A DNA stretch of 64,000 bases from Natronomonas salsuginis (GCF_005239135.1 NZ_QKNX01000005.1:1-64000); one strand, 5' to 3'; positions 54,195 through 63,869 are shown, counted from the stretch's first letter. Notes: generated by a model not told the origin, from the letters alone. Translations and numbers: made by a program.

Positions 54195-55373
54195 TTATTT
54201 ACTTGAGGTAGGGAGTTGTACGGTGGCAGATCCTTCTCCTATCTGTTCGCCGTCCTTCATGTGCGTTTGTTGTAAGTCGATTTCCACGAGATGTTCTTGA
54301 GTGTCTTCATTGATATATTTATCAGTAACTTTTCCAGTACAAACAGTTGCCTCACCTATATAATTCATTCCGCTAATTTTCGTATCTAATTCGGTTATCA
54401 TCGCGTCGTCACCCATCCAATCGGTTACGGGATGGTGCATCCACGTGATTCTCTGTCCAGCCACGTCGTATGCTCGTGGTACACCAATACCAGCAGAAAC
54501 CTCTGGGTCGATATGGCCCATAGCGGGGTGCTCTATAAACCCTAGATCTTCTCTCCGATAAGCGTCCGCTGGATGGCGTTTCCGTTCTTTAACACCAAGT
54601 TCATGTGCATGATACAACGGTGTGCCACATCCCGCATACCAACAAATGACATCAGTTATACCAAGCGGTCCTTTTACACGTCGCTCTAGCTCATCTCCAA
54701 CACTAACGTTTTCCCAGAATCTTGGTTCCGCCCCTCGTCTTGTTTCGTTCAACAGTTCGTTTTCTATCGATTTTAATTCGTCTTTCGTCCAATAAACGGA
54801 CTCTCTATCCTGAGATACACTTGATTCGCCATGAGATTTCGGGCGGGGGATACGAAGAACAGTCCCCCATGCTGTACAGATCAATTCGTCTTCCTTTCCA
54901 CTTTTATCAAAGAACTCAACCTTACCCTCTTGGAGAACAAACTCACCTGCTCTCCCTCCCTCCTTTTTCTCGACTTTGGTTGGTACAGCTCTAACTTTGA
55001 ACTGATCTCCTTCGAGAAGTGGTCTCTCAAATTCCCATCTTGTTCCCCCATATATCCCTTGGACACCAGGTAGCTTTGGGCCAATTGCTATTCTATCAAC
55101 ACTGAAAAGGAATCCTGGAGGTGCTTTGAGCCCACCCCACTTCGTGCCTTTTGCATACTCCCTATCTGTATATAGCGGATTATCATCCCCGTATCCCCAC
55201 GCAAACTGTCGTATATTATCCAGATTTAATTCTGTATTCCAAAAGCACCTCCGTCGAAGTTCTTCCTCGTTGGTCCTCATTTCCGTCCCAATCAGATCTC
55301 TGGCTTCCTCAATCATCTCGTCGGTGATTTCAGGAGCGAGATCTTCCTCCAGTGTGTCAGTAGATTCGTCCAT
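54195..55373 (-). CDS. MaoC-type acyl-CoA hydratase with FAS1-like N-terminal domain
   Basis: 392 aa from ATG 55373. The frame opens 12 codons earlier, but a TATA-like ATATTACA at 55393-55400 fits the shorter start. Two hotdog domains: residues about 45-180 (RRCFWNTELNLDNIRQFAWG, then YGDDNPLYTDREYAKGTKWG and LKAPPGFLFSV with the hydratase-type D-x-NPLYTD) and residues about 215-390 (ENVSVGDELERRVKGPLGIT, YAGCGTPLYHAHELG, AMGHIDPEVSAGIGVPRAYD). The protein would hydrate an unsaturated acyl-CoA, the step after the acyl-CoA dehydrogenase next to it. At about 390 aa it is longer than simple MaoC hydratases and resembles FAS1-type double hotdog enzymes. Confidence 0.85.
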   Translation of the reverse strand: MDESTDTLEEDLAPEITDEMIEEARDLIGTEMRTNEEELRRRCFWNTELNLDNIRQFAWGYGDDNPLYTDREYAKGTKWGGLKAPPGFLFSVDRIAIGPKLPGVQGIYGGTRWEFERPLLEGDQFKVRAVPTKVEKKEGGRAGEFVLQEGKVEFFDKSGKEDELICTAWGTVLRIPRPKSHGESSVSQDRESVYWTKDELKSIENELLNETRRGAEPRFWENVSVGDELERRVKGPLGITDVICWYAGCGTPLYHAHELGVKERKRHPADAYRREDLGFIEHPAMGHIDPEVSAGIGVPRAYDVAGQRITWMHHPVTDWMGDDAMITELDTKISGMNYIGEATVCTGKVTDKYINEDTQEHLVEIDLQQTHMKDGEQIGEGSATVQLPTSSK

Positions 55374-55586
55374 CAGGTTACCAACGACTATCATATTACA
55401 AAAACGCATCGGTTCCTAGTTAACGGCTTTTCAAACGATAAATGCTCCACGAAAACGTTCGGCCGCCGAGAGATACCAACGGTACCGACTGATTAATCAG
55501 GAATGACCAATGGCTACAGACCTACACTTGCCAACGGAATCAGAATGACACTCGGATATCCAGCCAGAAGATTGATGCCGCGATCT

Positions 55587-57122
55587 TTACGACTCAGACT
55601 CGTGCAATTCGCGCAACTTTATTCGCTGGGTTTTTTGATTGTTAGTTTGGGGGACCTTATCTATGAACTCGATCTCTCTAGGATATTCATGCTTTCCTAG
55701 TTCCTCACGCACGAAATTTTTCAATTCGTCCTTAAGCTCCTCGGTTCCAGCCTCATCAGTTTCTATGTAAGCTTTTACCCTGTTGCCAAGTTCTTCATCC
55801 GGGACGCCTATGACACCCGATACGGCAACTTTTGGGTGTTTTTCCAACGATTCTTCAACTTCTTTAGGACCGATTGTATAGCCCGATGACAAGATAACGT
55901 CGTCGGCACGTCCTTTGCTCCAGAAGTATCCATCTTCATCTGTCAACCCCGCGTCTTCCGATAATTTCAGTCCATCTGATTCTCTTACGGCTATCCTTCC
56001 AACTTCTCCGTTGGGCAATTCGTTCCCATCATCGTCGACAATGAGTACATCGTTCCCTGGGAGTGGCTTGCCCAGACTACCATGTCTGGATTCGAAATCC
56101 GGAAATGCTTGATCAGCCAGCACGACCTTCCCCGTCATCTCTGATGCGCCATACGAACTTCTAGGCAATGCTCCAAATAGTTCCTCAACCTTTCGTGATA
56201 GTTCAGCCGGCATCGGTTCACCGGTATAGTTCGCTTTTTCGATTTGTGGGGGCTGATCCATTTCCTCAGCCGCATCCACCATCTTCCGAAGAGCCGTTGG
56301 AACCACACTAATTAGTAAATTAACATCATTGTCATCTATGAATTCCAGGGCTTTTTTTGCATCAAATGGGCCGGAAAGGAACCCTGCTGGAATCCCAAAT
56401 ACTAATGGAGCTAATAGTCCCCCCCAAAGTCCAGCTCCCCAACCTGTTGAAGAGGTGGTGAATGCTTTATCTTCAGAAGAAAAGTCTAACATCAAATCTT
56501 TCATTCCAGCATAATATATAAGACTCTTCTGCCTGTAAGCGTGAGGGGTGGGGGTACCCGTGGTGCCACTTGTATAGTTCACCACAGCTGTGTCTTCAGC
56601 GTCCGTCTGGGACGTGTAGGTTTGAGACAGTCCCTCCAATTGAGTTGAAAGTTCCTGTGTTGTAATTACTTCCACGGTTTCGTCAAATTGGTCACTATCA
56701 ACATCCTCAGGAGCTATAGCTATAGTTGGCTCAGAATCTTGCACTCGGTAAGCCATGGCATCAGGACCGAAAACCTCTGGGCAGGGTACCGCAACCGCAC
56801 CTTGCTTTATCGTCCCGAAGAAAGATACTAAGAATTCAAAAGACATATCCAGATTAACGACCACCCGTTCCCCTTTTTCCACACCTTTCTTATCAAGTAA
56901 ATTCGCAAATTGGTTTGCTGCCTCTGTAATTTCCGCAAATTGGTATTCCGACAGCGTGTCTTCTTTAGTATTTAGTACGTGCGCACACACACCATCATGT
57001 CTATCAAGACACTCAACGCCGATGTTTAAGCTTTCTTTGTCGCCCTCCACTATGTCCCATGTCTCATCCCAGCTAAAGTTCTCATATGCCTCATCATACG
57101 AGTCATATCGTTTTGGCAGCAT
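55587..57122 (-). CDS. Acyl-CoA synthetase (AMP-forming)
   Basis: 511 aa ANL-superfamily ligase, near the ACSM/benzoate-CoA ligase branch. It activates a carboxylate to CoA thioester with ATP. Motifs: P-loop VVNYTSGTTGTPTPHAYRQK (usual YTSGTTGxPKG, here without the Lys-Gly), TSSTGWGAGLWGGLLAPLVF, EELFGALPRSSYGASEMTGK, GYFWSKGRADDVILSSGYTI (hinge Asp-Asp and Arg), and C-terminal VPQTNNQKTQRIKLREL. In that last motif the usual GK is QK; the catalytic Lys is kept. A strong TATA (57146-57153) 27 nt upstream confirms ATG 57122. It probably begins the pathway or activates an alternative substrate. Confidence 0.9.
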   Translation of the reverse strand: MLPKRYDSYDEAYENFSWDETWDIVEGDKESLNIGVECLDRHDGVCAHVLNTKEDTLSEYQFAEITEAANQFANLLDKKGVEKGERVVVNLDMSFEFLVSFFGTIKQGAVAVPCPEVFGPDAMAYRVQDSEPTIAIAPEDVDSDQFDETVEVITTQELSTQLEGLSQTYTSQTDAEDTAVVNYTSGTTGTPTPHAYRQKSLIYYAGMKDLMLDFSSEDKAFTTSSTGWGAGLWGGLLAPLVFGIPAGFLSGPFDAKKALEFIDDNDVNLLISVVPTALRKMVDAAEEMDQPPQIEKANYTGEPMPAELSRKVEELFGALPRSSYGASEMTGKVVLADQAFPDFESRHGSLGKPLPGNDVLIVDDDGNELPNGEVGRIAVRESDGLKLSEDAGLTDEDGYFWSKGRADDVILSSGYTIGPKEVEESLEKHPKVAVSGVIGVPDEELGNRVKAYIETDEAGTEELKDELKNFVREELGKHEYPREIEFIDKVPQTNNQKTQRIKLRELHESES

Positions 57123-57144
57123 GGTATATGAGTATTATTATGTC

Positions 57145-57153
57145 CTATATAAA
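57145..57153 (-). promoter_or_regulatory. TATA box of the acyl-CoA synthetase gene
   Basis: TTTATATAG on the minus strand, centred 27 nt ahead of ATG 57122. Textbook spacing for a leaderless haloarchaeal transcript. Confidence 0.65.
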
Positions 57154-57289
57154 GATTTTGAACCACATCTGCAATCCACTCACCCCACATTAAGCATCAT
57201 CCGGTTCGGATAAACAACAAAATCGAATGACTACGCAGTGATTATTGGGACTATCACACTAATATAAGATGAGAGGTGATTGGAATCAA

Positions 57290-57960
57290 ACTCCCCCCAA
57301 ACGGACACCAACATCAGAACGCCCGTGTGAACGCTTACCGCAGCCGGCGGCGAAACCCTCCCCATCGTCGTCTCCAGCTTCTATGACCGCTTTACCGGCA
57401 CTCCATGGCTTTCTCTCCGAACTTCTCGAACACGTATTTGACGAAATCGCTGTTCCTCACCGCGTCTCACTTGAGCTCGACCAATTCAAAAAGATTGTTG
57501 CTGCTGATGCCACCCCATCTTGCGGTTGCAACAGCTCCTCTCTAAGTTCAAAGCTACCCACAACGACGCGTTCGATGTAATTCTATGCCTCGTTCAAAAC
57601 GCAAACAGTCGATGATCTCCGACGGAATCACTCACGGAGTGCCCTCTTCGAAACCGGGTCGTAGCTGCATTGCCGCCTCTTTCTGCTGGGCCTGAGCTCT
57701 TTCAAATGCCGTCGTTTTGTACTCATCTATAAAAACGACGGTTTCTTTCCAAATTAGGTGAAGCAGATTTCAAACCCGCTTACTATGAGTAGTTCACAAA
57801 CTCTTCGTGCCAATTCTAACGATATCCAAGGCAAGCAGGTCTTCGACGTTGTCGGAGATTTGCAGGGCTAGTATATCATGTCGTCGTGGGGGTTAGCTTG
57901 AAACGCCGTGAAATGCTTCGTTCCCGACTGAACGCTGGGCGACGACCTTCTGGTCTTATA
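57290..57960 (+). pseudogene. IS4-family (ISH8-like) transposase remnant
   Basis: Plus-strand pieces in shifting frames: FLSELLEHVFDEIAVPHRVS, DATILRLQQLLSKFKATHND, FQMPSFCTHL, KRRFLSKLGEADFKPAYYE and VSLKRREMLRSRLNAGRR. They follow the order of ISH8-type transposases (RLQxxLSxFKATHxD; FKYRRFALI...FFVSRLKExANP; VSFKRREY). Many stops. The DDE residues are not all identifiable. It separates the synthetase from the IclR gene. Confidence 0.6.
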
Positions 57961-58234
57961 TCCAGGTGATTCTCCTATACCTAGCTCTCTCTAGGGGTTT
58001 CAATCACAAGACACTCCCCCTCGCCAAGCCGAGATTCGCTGTTAGAGGAGGTGCGTAGCGATCCCATCGCTGCGGAAGCCCAAAGTTAAGGCAACTGTAT
58101 TTAGTACCCTTTCCGAATAGCGAGTGAAATTTTACGCCTCTGTGCGATTGAAAAACCGAGAATCGTTTCCAGTACAGTTGTCTGTATTTACTGGATAACT
58201 GAGCTAAAGCGATAACGAGTGATGAGAGCCCGAA
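57961..58234. other. Non-coding stretch downstream of the IclR gene
   Basis: About 270 bp of worn DNA between the ISH8-like remnant and the end of the IclR gene. No gene, hairpin or terminator-like poly-T tract recognised. Confidence 0.35.
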
Positions 58235-59008
58235 TTAAGCGTTAATTTGGAGCCTGAGTTGGATCTTCTCTATTGTTGCACGAAGTTCGTTAGCATATTC
58301 TTGATGGAGTTCGTCGCTTGCGAAACGACTTTTTGGACCCCCGATACTGATCGCAGCGTGGATGTCTTCCCCTGGCGAATATAAGTCTGAGCCGATGGCC
58401 CAGATGCCTTCTACTCGCTCTCCTCTGTTAATGGCATATCCTCTCTCACGGATTTCATCAAGCTCTTCTAGTAACTCATCAATATCAGAAATCGTGTTTT
58501 CTTGTTTGGCGTCTAAACCTTGTTTTTTTGCTATTTGTCGTACTTCATCATTTTCCAACTGGGCCAATATACTTTTACCTGACGCGGTTGTATGAAGTTC
58601 AAACCGGTTGTAACCCGGTCTTGTTTGAGTTTCGGAGCCAAGATCGTATTTATCATTGCAAGAATGGAGATATACTCCAGTAGAATAGTCTTTTGCTGTG
58701 AGTACAACGACTTTATCGATACTATCGGCTAAATCTTGGAGATAGGGCCTGGCGGTCGAAACCAGTGTTGACTGGTCGTGGACAAATTTCCCGTGGTCCA
58801 GGAATTTAAAACCTAAGTGGTACTTCTGATTCCGAACTCTCACATACTCTTGTTCCAGGAGCGTTTTCAGATGCTTATAGACAGTACTCTTTTTCATATC
58901 TACGTGTTCTGCAAGTTCTGTCACGCCGGCCCCGTTGAGGTCCTGTAGACCATTGACTATTTTTAATAGACGAATATCGGATTGCACCAAGTTTGATTTT
59001 GAGGCCAT
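58235..59008 (-). CDS. IclR-family transcriptional regulator
   Basis: 257 aa from ATG 59008 (MASKSNLVQSDIRLLKIVNG). A GTG at 59044 would add 12 residues, but an ATATTAAG box in that extension sits about 27 nt ahead of 59008. The N-terminal winged helix reads GAGVTELAEHVDMKKSTVYK-HLKTL. The C-terminal effector domain includes RPYLQDLADSIDKVVVLTAK, FELHTTASGKSILAQL, RERGYAINRGERVEGIWAIG and HAAISIGGPKSRF, the normal IclR layout. Haloarchaeal IclR proteins often control adjacent catabolic genes and bind a pathway acid. It lies at the end of the catabolic island and transcribes in the same direction as most of it, so it is the best local candidate for regulating it. Confidence 0.9.
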   Translation of the reverse strand: MASKSNLVQSDIRLLKIVNGLQDLNGAGVTELAEHVDMKKSTVYKHLKTLLEQEYVRVRNQKYHLGFKFLDHGKFVHDQSTLVSTARPYLQDLADSIDKVVVLTAKDYSTGVYLHSCNDKYDLGSETQTRPGYNRFELHTTASGKSILAQLENDEVRQIAKKQGLDAKQENTISDIDELLEELDEIRERGYAINRGERVEGIWAIGSDLYSPGEDIHAAISIGGPKSRFASDELHQEYANELRATIEKIQLRLQINA

Positions 59009-59044
59009 GTCAGTATTTAATATCTCCAGCCACTTAATATTCAC

Positions 59045-60189
59045 TCACAGTGGAATAGTCGGGTTGATCAATTTTGCGTGAAGAGAGCTGTCGAGAAGGA
59101 CCCCACAGAATAGTTTACATGGTTCATGAGACTATCTGGTAACATCATGCACCGGATAAACGGAATTCGCCGGCGTATGAGAATATTTCTGTAGTACCCT
59201 CGGTTGAGCTACAGTGAGTTGGTAACTTGAGGTGGTGAGCTTGCTCGAGAAGACACGCCAACCACAAGTATTTTCATGTACGCTCATCCCGATAGATCGT
59301 AGTACAGCAGGTTTTGTAACCATTCTCTGAGAGAGTTGAACGGTAGAGAAGGCTTGCTCCGCGATACTGGTCAGCTCGCCAGCCCTACGATAAAATATTT
59401 ACATCCGGCGGTATTTTCAACCAGACTCGGCGGATCAGGCGTATCACCGGCTGCTACGAGAGGGGTGTGACAGCAATGACGGTACAGAGTCACAAGAATC
59501 CGTGTCATTGGGCAAAAAACCCTATTAGCATAGTTGTCTACCTACAGTAGACAATGAGTGAATTGATGACGATGATGGTTGTAGTCTCTCACCCGTGATG
59601 CCGGAACCCTTAGGCCATTGATTCATCCAACTCCTGGCCGACAGCAGTCGTGCTAGTCAGTGTGGCACAGGCCACTGTTTCCAACCATCCATATCAGTGT
59701 TGCGACGTCGGGGGCGTCGAACGTGACCACCTTTGTCTCCTCTGTCGCTTGAATGGAATACAATTGTTTTGTTTCTGGACGACGGAGATATTGGTCGGGT
59801 ATCCCAAACTCTGCATTTCAGAACGTCCCTAATCTCCGGTGAGTGACCTTGTAACGTATTCTATACCACCCTAACGCTTTATTTACTTATAGTAGACGGA
59901 GTTGTGATACGGATCTTCGAGTAAATAATATGTACGCATCGAACTAATCGATATCACGGAATATAGGCGCTTTACCCTAAAGATTATTTCTGGAATGCAT
60001 CGAAAAGTATGATTACACTATTCCATTGTGCACTGTAAGTACACACTACGGAGTCGTGCGGGAAAATCATATGCCTTCATAGCAATCAGGGACCGTGTTT
60101 AGTTAAGGATGAAGAGTGATGCGAGGCAATATTCGGCTGGTTCATGACTAAAGTCATCGGTCCAAGCGGTGACAGTGACTGGATTGGTT
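59045..60189. other. Long non-coding stretch
   Basis: About 1.1 kb with many short open frames but none convincing. It contains a hairpin at 59534-59554 followed by a 14-codon frame (MSELMTMMVVVSHP), which may be the stump of a lost gene. Another TAGTAGAC motif lies near 59890. The segment GACCGTGTTTAG...ATTCGGCTGG near 60090-60145 resembles one near 36657-36692, probably a shared piece of a transposable element. Confidence 0.4.
59534..59554. repeat. Small perfect hairpin TTGTCTAC/GTAGACAA
   Basis: Two 8-bp arms around CTACA, directly ahead of an ATG at 59554. It could be an operator for a lost gene. No gene now uses it. Confidence 0.35.
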
Positions 60190-60780
60190 TGAGTTTTACA
60201 GAGCGAGTACGGACACCGAGCAATCTGATGGCGCTTGGTATTCAGCCCCACCTAGCTGACATATATTTTATAAATACAATTCTAAAATCGTAGATGTTTG
60301 GTTAAACACAGTCACAGAAAGCCGTTCACGATTAGGTACCGAAAGTCGATCTACAGCCGGCCGACGATGCGAGGCCAGATCACGTCGTACTCAACGGGAC
60401 CGAGATCCAATTCAACGGCCAGCAATTTTAGCTGTACGTTGCCGTCGATCCAGAAATGAATAAATTCCTTTCAAATCCGAGTTTTTACCACAACTGCGGT
60501 GGTATTAACATAACAGTTTCTGCAGAAATATCGTGAGAAATATGATGCCTCTGACGCCGTGTTTCTCGCTGACTGCGCTAAGCATCTAGCGACGACACTT
60601 CGCCGACCAGTGCTCCGATTTCAAATAGTTTGGCTGGGAGATTGGTGTGCTGTCAAACATATATTTTTATAGATAAGATCATAAATCTGTTTTTTTAGTA
60701 ATATTTCCAACCACGTGCGGCCAGCGGTCGAAGAAACGTGGCCGCAAGCCTTCCTTGTCTAGTGGAATTCGCTTAACTAA
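60190..60780 (+). pseudogene. IS6-family transposase remnant
   Basis: A sequence of plus-strand pieces in the correct order spells an ISH-type IS6 transposase: TERVRTPSNLMALGIQPHLA, then VDLQPADDARPDHVVLNGTE, QFNGQQF-stop-LYVAVDPEMN (first catalytic Asp region), KYDASDAVFLADCAKHLATT (second Asp region) and ETWPQAFLV-stop-WNSLN at the end. Deletions and stops throughout. Different type from the CAAHVGAA remnants at 31.6 and 42.6 kb. Confidence 0.7.
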
Positions 60781-61109
60781 TCACGGTGGATCAAGCAAGC
60801 TAAAATTCATGCGCCGCCATAGTGTAACTCCTTCAGGTGAAAGATGATCTATGCACAATATACGCCCAAAGTTGAATCTGTCAATAAGGACCACCCATAG
60901 TAACAAAATCATGATGATAAGACGTTGCATACCCGATATATTAATATTTCTGCTATACAGGTTACAAGATACAGCGGTACGATTTGTTGGGTGGCTACAA
61001 CGTACTAAACTGACAGCCAGCACAGACCAAATGCCCACACATTCTCTTCCACGGTGTATTCGAGGTTCGACCAGCATCGTTTTGTAACACGGAACTTCTC
61101 TCCTAGAAC
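60781..61109. other. Non-coding stretch upstream of rdfA
   Basis: About 330 bp, partly AT-rich. An open plus-strand frame (60851-61087) has no family features. No clear TATA box lies at 25-30 nt from the rdfA start. Confidence 0.35.
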
Positions 61110-61763
61110 ATGGCCAAAGGACAAAAAATACAACAGGTAATCAAAAAATACGATCTTGAATCTCTCGGGGACGAACTCGTCGAACAATGGACCGACCCGG
61201 AAAGCAGCGAATCGCTCCACGATCTCGAAAAGTACGTCAACCAACGCATCGTCACGAGCGTCATCAACGAGCAACTCAAAGGCTTAGTCCCACAGGCGCA
61301 TCCACCAGACCGAATCGCACACCTACTCCGGGCAGATGGTTCAAACGCCGAACGGTTCGAAGACATCTCCCGGGTCGAAATCACCGAAGTGAAAAACTGG
61401 ATCGAAAAGAATGACATCGACGCCGACGCCCTTGCCGACGACCTCGTCTCATACAATACAGTATATAAATATTTAACAAATATAAGAAATGTCAGTGCAT
61501 CCGACGGACAAAAACAAGCACGGACACCGAAAGAACGTCAAGAGAAAGTCCATACCCGATTGTCAAATCTACAACAGCGCGTCGAAGCAGTCACCAAACA
61601 GGGGCTTGAATCACTCGTAAACGCCGATGTTATCCCTGATTCTTACGATATACGGCTCCAATTCCGTATCGAATGCACAGAGTGCGATCGACGCCAAGAC
61701 CTCCTCAAGTATATCGGTAACCGCGGCTGTACCGCCTGCAGAGCAAATAAGCGACAAGACTAG
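61110..61763 (+). CDS. rdfA: RdfA, rod-determining factor A
   Basis: 217 aa. RdfA is a haloarchaeal protein needed for rod-shaped cells in Haloferax volcanii. Its mechanism is not settled. This protein has the expected size and layout: N-terminal KIQQVIKKYDLESLGDELVE, EQWTDPESSESLHDLEKYVN, a conserved QRIVTSVINEQLKGLVPQAH helix, VEITEVKNWIEKNDIDADAL, TVYKYLTNIRNVSASDGQKQ, a coiled stretch LSNLQQRVEAVTKQGLESLV and a C-terminal zinc ribbon CTECDRRQ...RGCTACRANK. Soluble. The neighbouring, convergent gene is the archaea-specific SMC-related protein, its usual genomic partner; the stops are about 65 nt apart. Start ATG 61110 is the first in the frame. Confidence 0.85.
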   Translation: MAKGQKIQQVIKKYDLESLGDELVEQWTDPESSESLHDLEKYVNQRIVTSVINEQLKGLVPQAHPPDRIAHLLRADGSNAERFEDISRVEITEVKNWIEKNDIDADALADDLVSYNTVYKYLTNIRNVSASDGQKQARTPKERQEKVHTRLSNLQQRVEAVTKQGLESLVNADVIPDSYDIRLQFRIECTECDRRQDLLKYIGNRGCTACRANKRQD

Positions 61764-61829
61764 TACTTAGTCACGAAATCGTGTTCGTCCAGGTAAAGAT
61801 GAAGGGAACAGTGTTGCTCAGGAGTAATA

Positions 61830-63869
61830 CTATTTGACTTTGGTATCGATTTTCATGAGCGTCGCTTCTAGCAGCGAGTCGTTGACCTCGGCTGAATCCT
61901 CTGGCAGCAACGCTGCGACGAGATACTCAGTTTCATCCGCAAAATAGTCAATAAGCTGAGCAATCCGTTCGCTATCAATCATTTCGACACTATCAAGCAA
62001 CATAATCGGACACAGATCGGCAACATCGTGAACAATATAGCCAGTAAGGGCAACAACGAGCCCAGTGACGGAGCGTTCACTTTCGGAGAGATGCTGGAGG
62101 TCATCGGCGTAAACACCATTACCGCCCTCACGGACAATATTCAACTCGAACACCGTCTGCTCTTCAGTGCGACGACCGACTTTCACGTCCTTACGCTTGC
62201 GCTCGATCCAGATGCGTTCGATGTTTGCATACCCGAGTAATTCAAGCACCGTGTCAATCGTCTGGTTGAATTCTTCGACCAGTTTCCGTTCTGTGTCCTC
62301 GACATGGGAGTGAAGCCTTTCGATTTCGTCGACGAGTTCATCACGTTGGTCGGAAAGCCTATCTTCAGCTTCAAGCTCCGTCTCGAGGTCCGCTATGGTT
62401 GACTCGATATCATCCAACTTTGTCTCGGCCTGTCGGATGGCGACCTCCGTATCAATAAGATCGTCTTCGACAGCTGCGTGTTCGGCGCGGAGCGCTTCGT
62501 CAGGCTCCGTCGCTGCGTCCTCGCGGGCGGCTTCCAGTCCGTCTTCAAGATCCGCCACTGTCTCTTTGGCTTCTTCGAGACGCTCTTCGTACGTTTCAAT
62601 TCGAGTCTCTGTCTGCTCTTTCTGCCGTTCGGCTTCCGCCAGCCGCTTTTCTGCACGCTCCCACTGGTCGAGTTGGGATTCAACCTCCTTGAGTTGGCTC
62701 CGGACCTCCTGTTGGTCCGATTCGAGCGCATTGATCTGCTCGCGGAACGCTGTATTGATCTCTCGATACTGGTCGATCACGGCATCGACTGTATCGGTCG
62801 TGACCTGACTGCCGCAGGCCAGACAGCTGATCTGTTCACCCTCGACGAGTGTGTCAGTGAGATCGCCCGACTCCCCAGAGTGGGTCGCGGTCAGCGGGCC
62901 CTCCGGGAGGTCAATATCGACATCGAGTTGCCCAACCGCCTCCTCGATCGAGGTCATAGAGTCCTGAAGTGTGCGCGCAGCCTCCATACCAGAGGTGATC
63001 TCCTGACGTTGGGAACGAATGGTGTCGATCTGGTCGGCGAGCCGTTCGCGTTCGGCTTCGAGCCGATCACGCTCGGCGCGCAACTCGGCTTCCTCGGCGT
63101 CGGGTTTATCGATCGCCTCGAGATCGTCGATAGCCGCTTTCTGGAGATTTCGCTGTTGGTCGAGTTTCCGCTTGAGAGTGTTCACCTCGGTTCGCTGGGA
63201 GGTGAGCTCTTCCTCGAGTTCCTGTACTCGCTCTGGTTTTTCATCTGACGCCGTCTCGTCGAACTGTGCTTCGAGCGTTTCTTTCCGCTCTTGGATCTCT
63301 GCTTCCGTCGTTCGAAGGTCATCGAGCTCAGTTTCGAGTTGCGTCCGCTGTTCTTCGAGTTTTGGAATGCGCTGTTTGTATTCATCGAGCTGTTCGAGTT
63401 CGGCTTCGATATTCTCTTTTTCCGCGCGCAGTTGTTGCAATTCTGCCTCGATTTCGTCTGTATCGATCGGCCGCATCAACACCTCGTGAAGATCGCCATT
63501 GCGTTCGATCGTCTGCCGAACCGGATTGTCTTTCAGCAGAAACGCATACAAATCGAGTAATTCGGACTCGTCTGTAAACGGCTCGCCGTTCATCATAGTC
63601 GTGCCGCCTGCCCGCTCAATCGTCCGCGTGTACGTTTCATCACCGAGCCGAAGGGTTGCTTGACCCTCGTCGGTATCGCTTTTGAGTGAGATTTGATTGG
63701 AGCTGCTCCCCACTGTAGCCATGATTCCTTGCAAAAACGAGGTCCGGTTCGTCGCGTTTCGCCCACTGAGAACCGTCACACCCGGTGGTAAGTCAGCTTC
63801 CGCATGCTCAATTCCGCCAATATTTTCGAGCTCAACACAGAGAGGTCCCTCGGAAAGCGCTTGTGACAT
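61830..63869 (-). CDS. Archaea-specific SMC-related protein (coiled-coil ATPase)
   Basis: 679 aa from ATG 63869. The frame extends to 63986, but a TTTTTTATT box about 30 nt before 63869 and the conserved N-terminus favour the shorter form. ABC-ATPase head halves flank a long coiled coil (residues ~145-560) interrupted by a hook with CLACGSQ, as in Rad50. N-terminal nucleotide loop is VTVLSGRNATNRTSFLQGIM: where Walker A has GKS/T there is NRTS, so Arg stands in for the invariant Lys. This variant recurs in the family as I know it. C-terminal signature-like LQHLSESERSVTGLVVALTG and Walker-B-like CPIMLLDSVEMIDSERIAQL follow. It is next to rdfA and likely part of the same cell-shape system. Two decayed paralogous fragments occur at 8.65 and 12.8 kb. 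Confidence 0.88.
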   Translation of the reverse strand: MSQALSEGPLCVELENIGGIEHAEADLPPGVTVLSGRNATNRTSFLQGIMATVGSSSNQISLKSDTDEGQATLRLGDETYTRTIERAGGTTMMNGEPFTDESELLDLYAFLLKDNPVRQTIERNGDLHEVLMRPIDTDEIEAELQQLRAEKENIEAELEQLDEYKQRIPKLEEQRTQLETELDDLRTTEAEIQERKETLEAQFDETASDEKPERVQELEEELTSQRTEVNTLKRKLDQQRNLQKAAIDDLEAIDKPDAEEAELRAERDRLEAERERLADQIDTIRSQRQEITSGMEAARTLQDSMTSIEEAVGQLDVDIDLPEGPLTATHSGESGDLTDTLVEGEQISCLACGSQVTTDTVDAVIDQYREINTAFREQINALESDQQEVRSQLKEVESQLDQWERAEKRLAEAERQKEQTETRIETYEERLEEAKETVADLEDGLEAAREDAATEPDEALRAEHAAVEDDLIDTEVAIRQAETKLDDIESTIADLETELEAEDRLSDQRDELVDEIERLHSHVEDTERKLVEEFNQTIDTVLELLGYANIERIWIERKRKDVKVGRRTEEQTVFELNIVREGGNGVYADDLQHLSESERSVTGLVVALTGYIVHDVADLCPIMLLDSVEMIDSERIAQLIDYFADETEYLVAALLPEDSAEVNDSLLEATLMKIDTKVK

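Noticed and set aside
62478-63248. 256-codon plus-strand frame rich in Leu, Phe and Gly
   Set aside because: Complement of the coiled-coil part of the SMC-related gene; repetitive Glu/Leu codons give long antisense frames.
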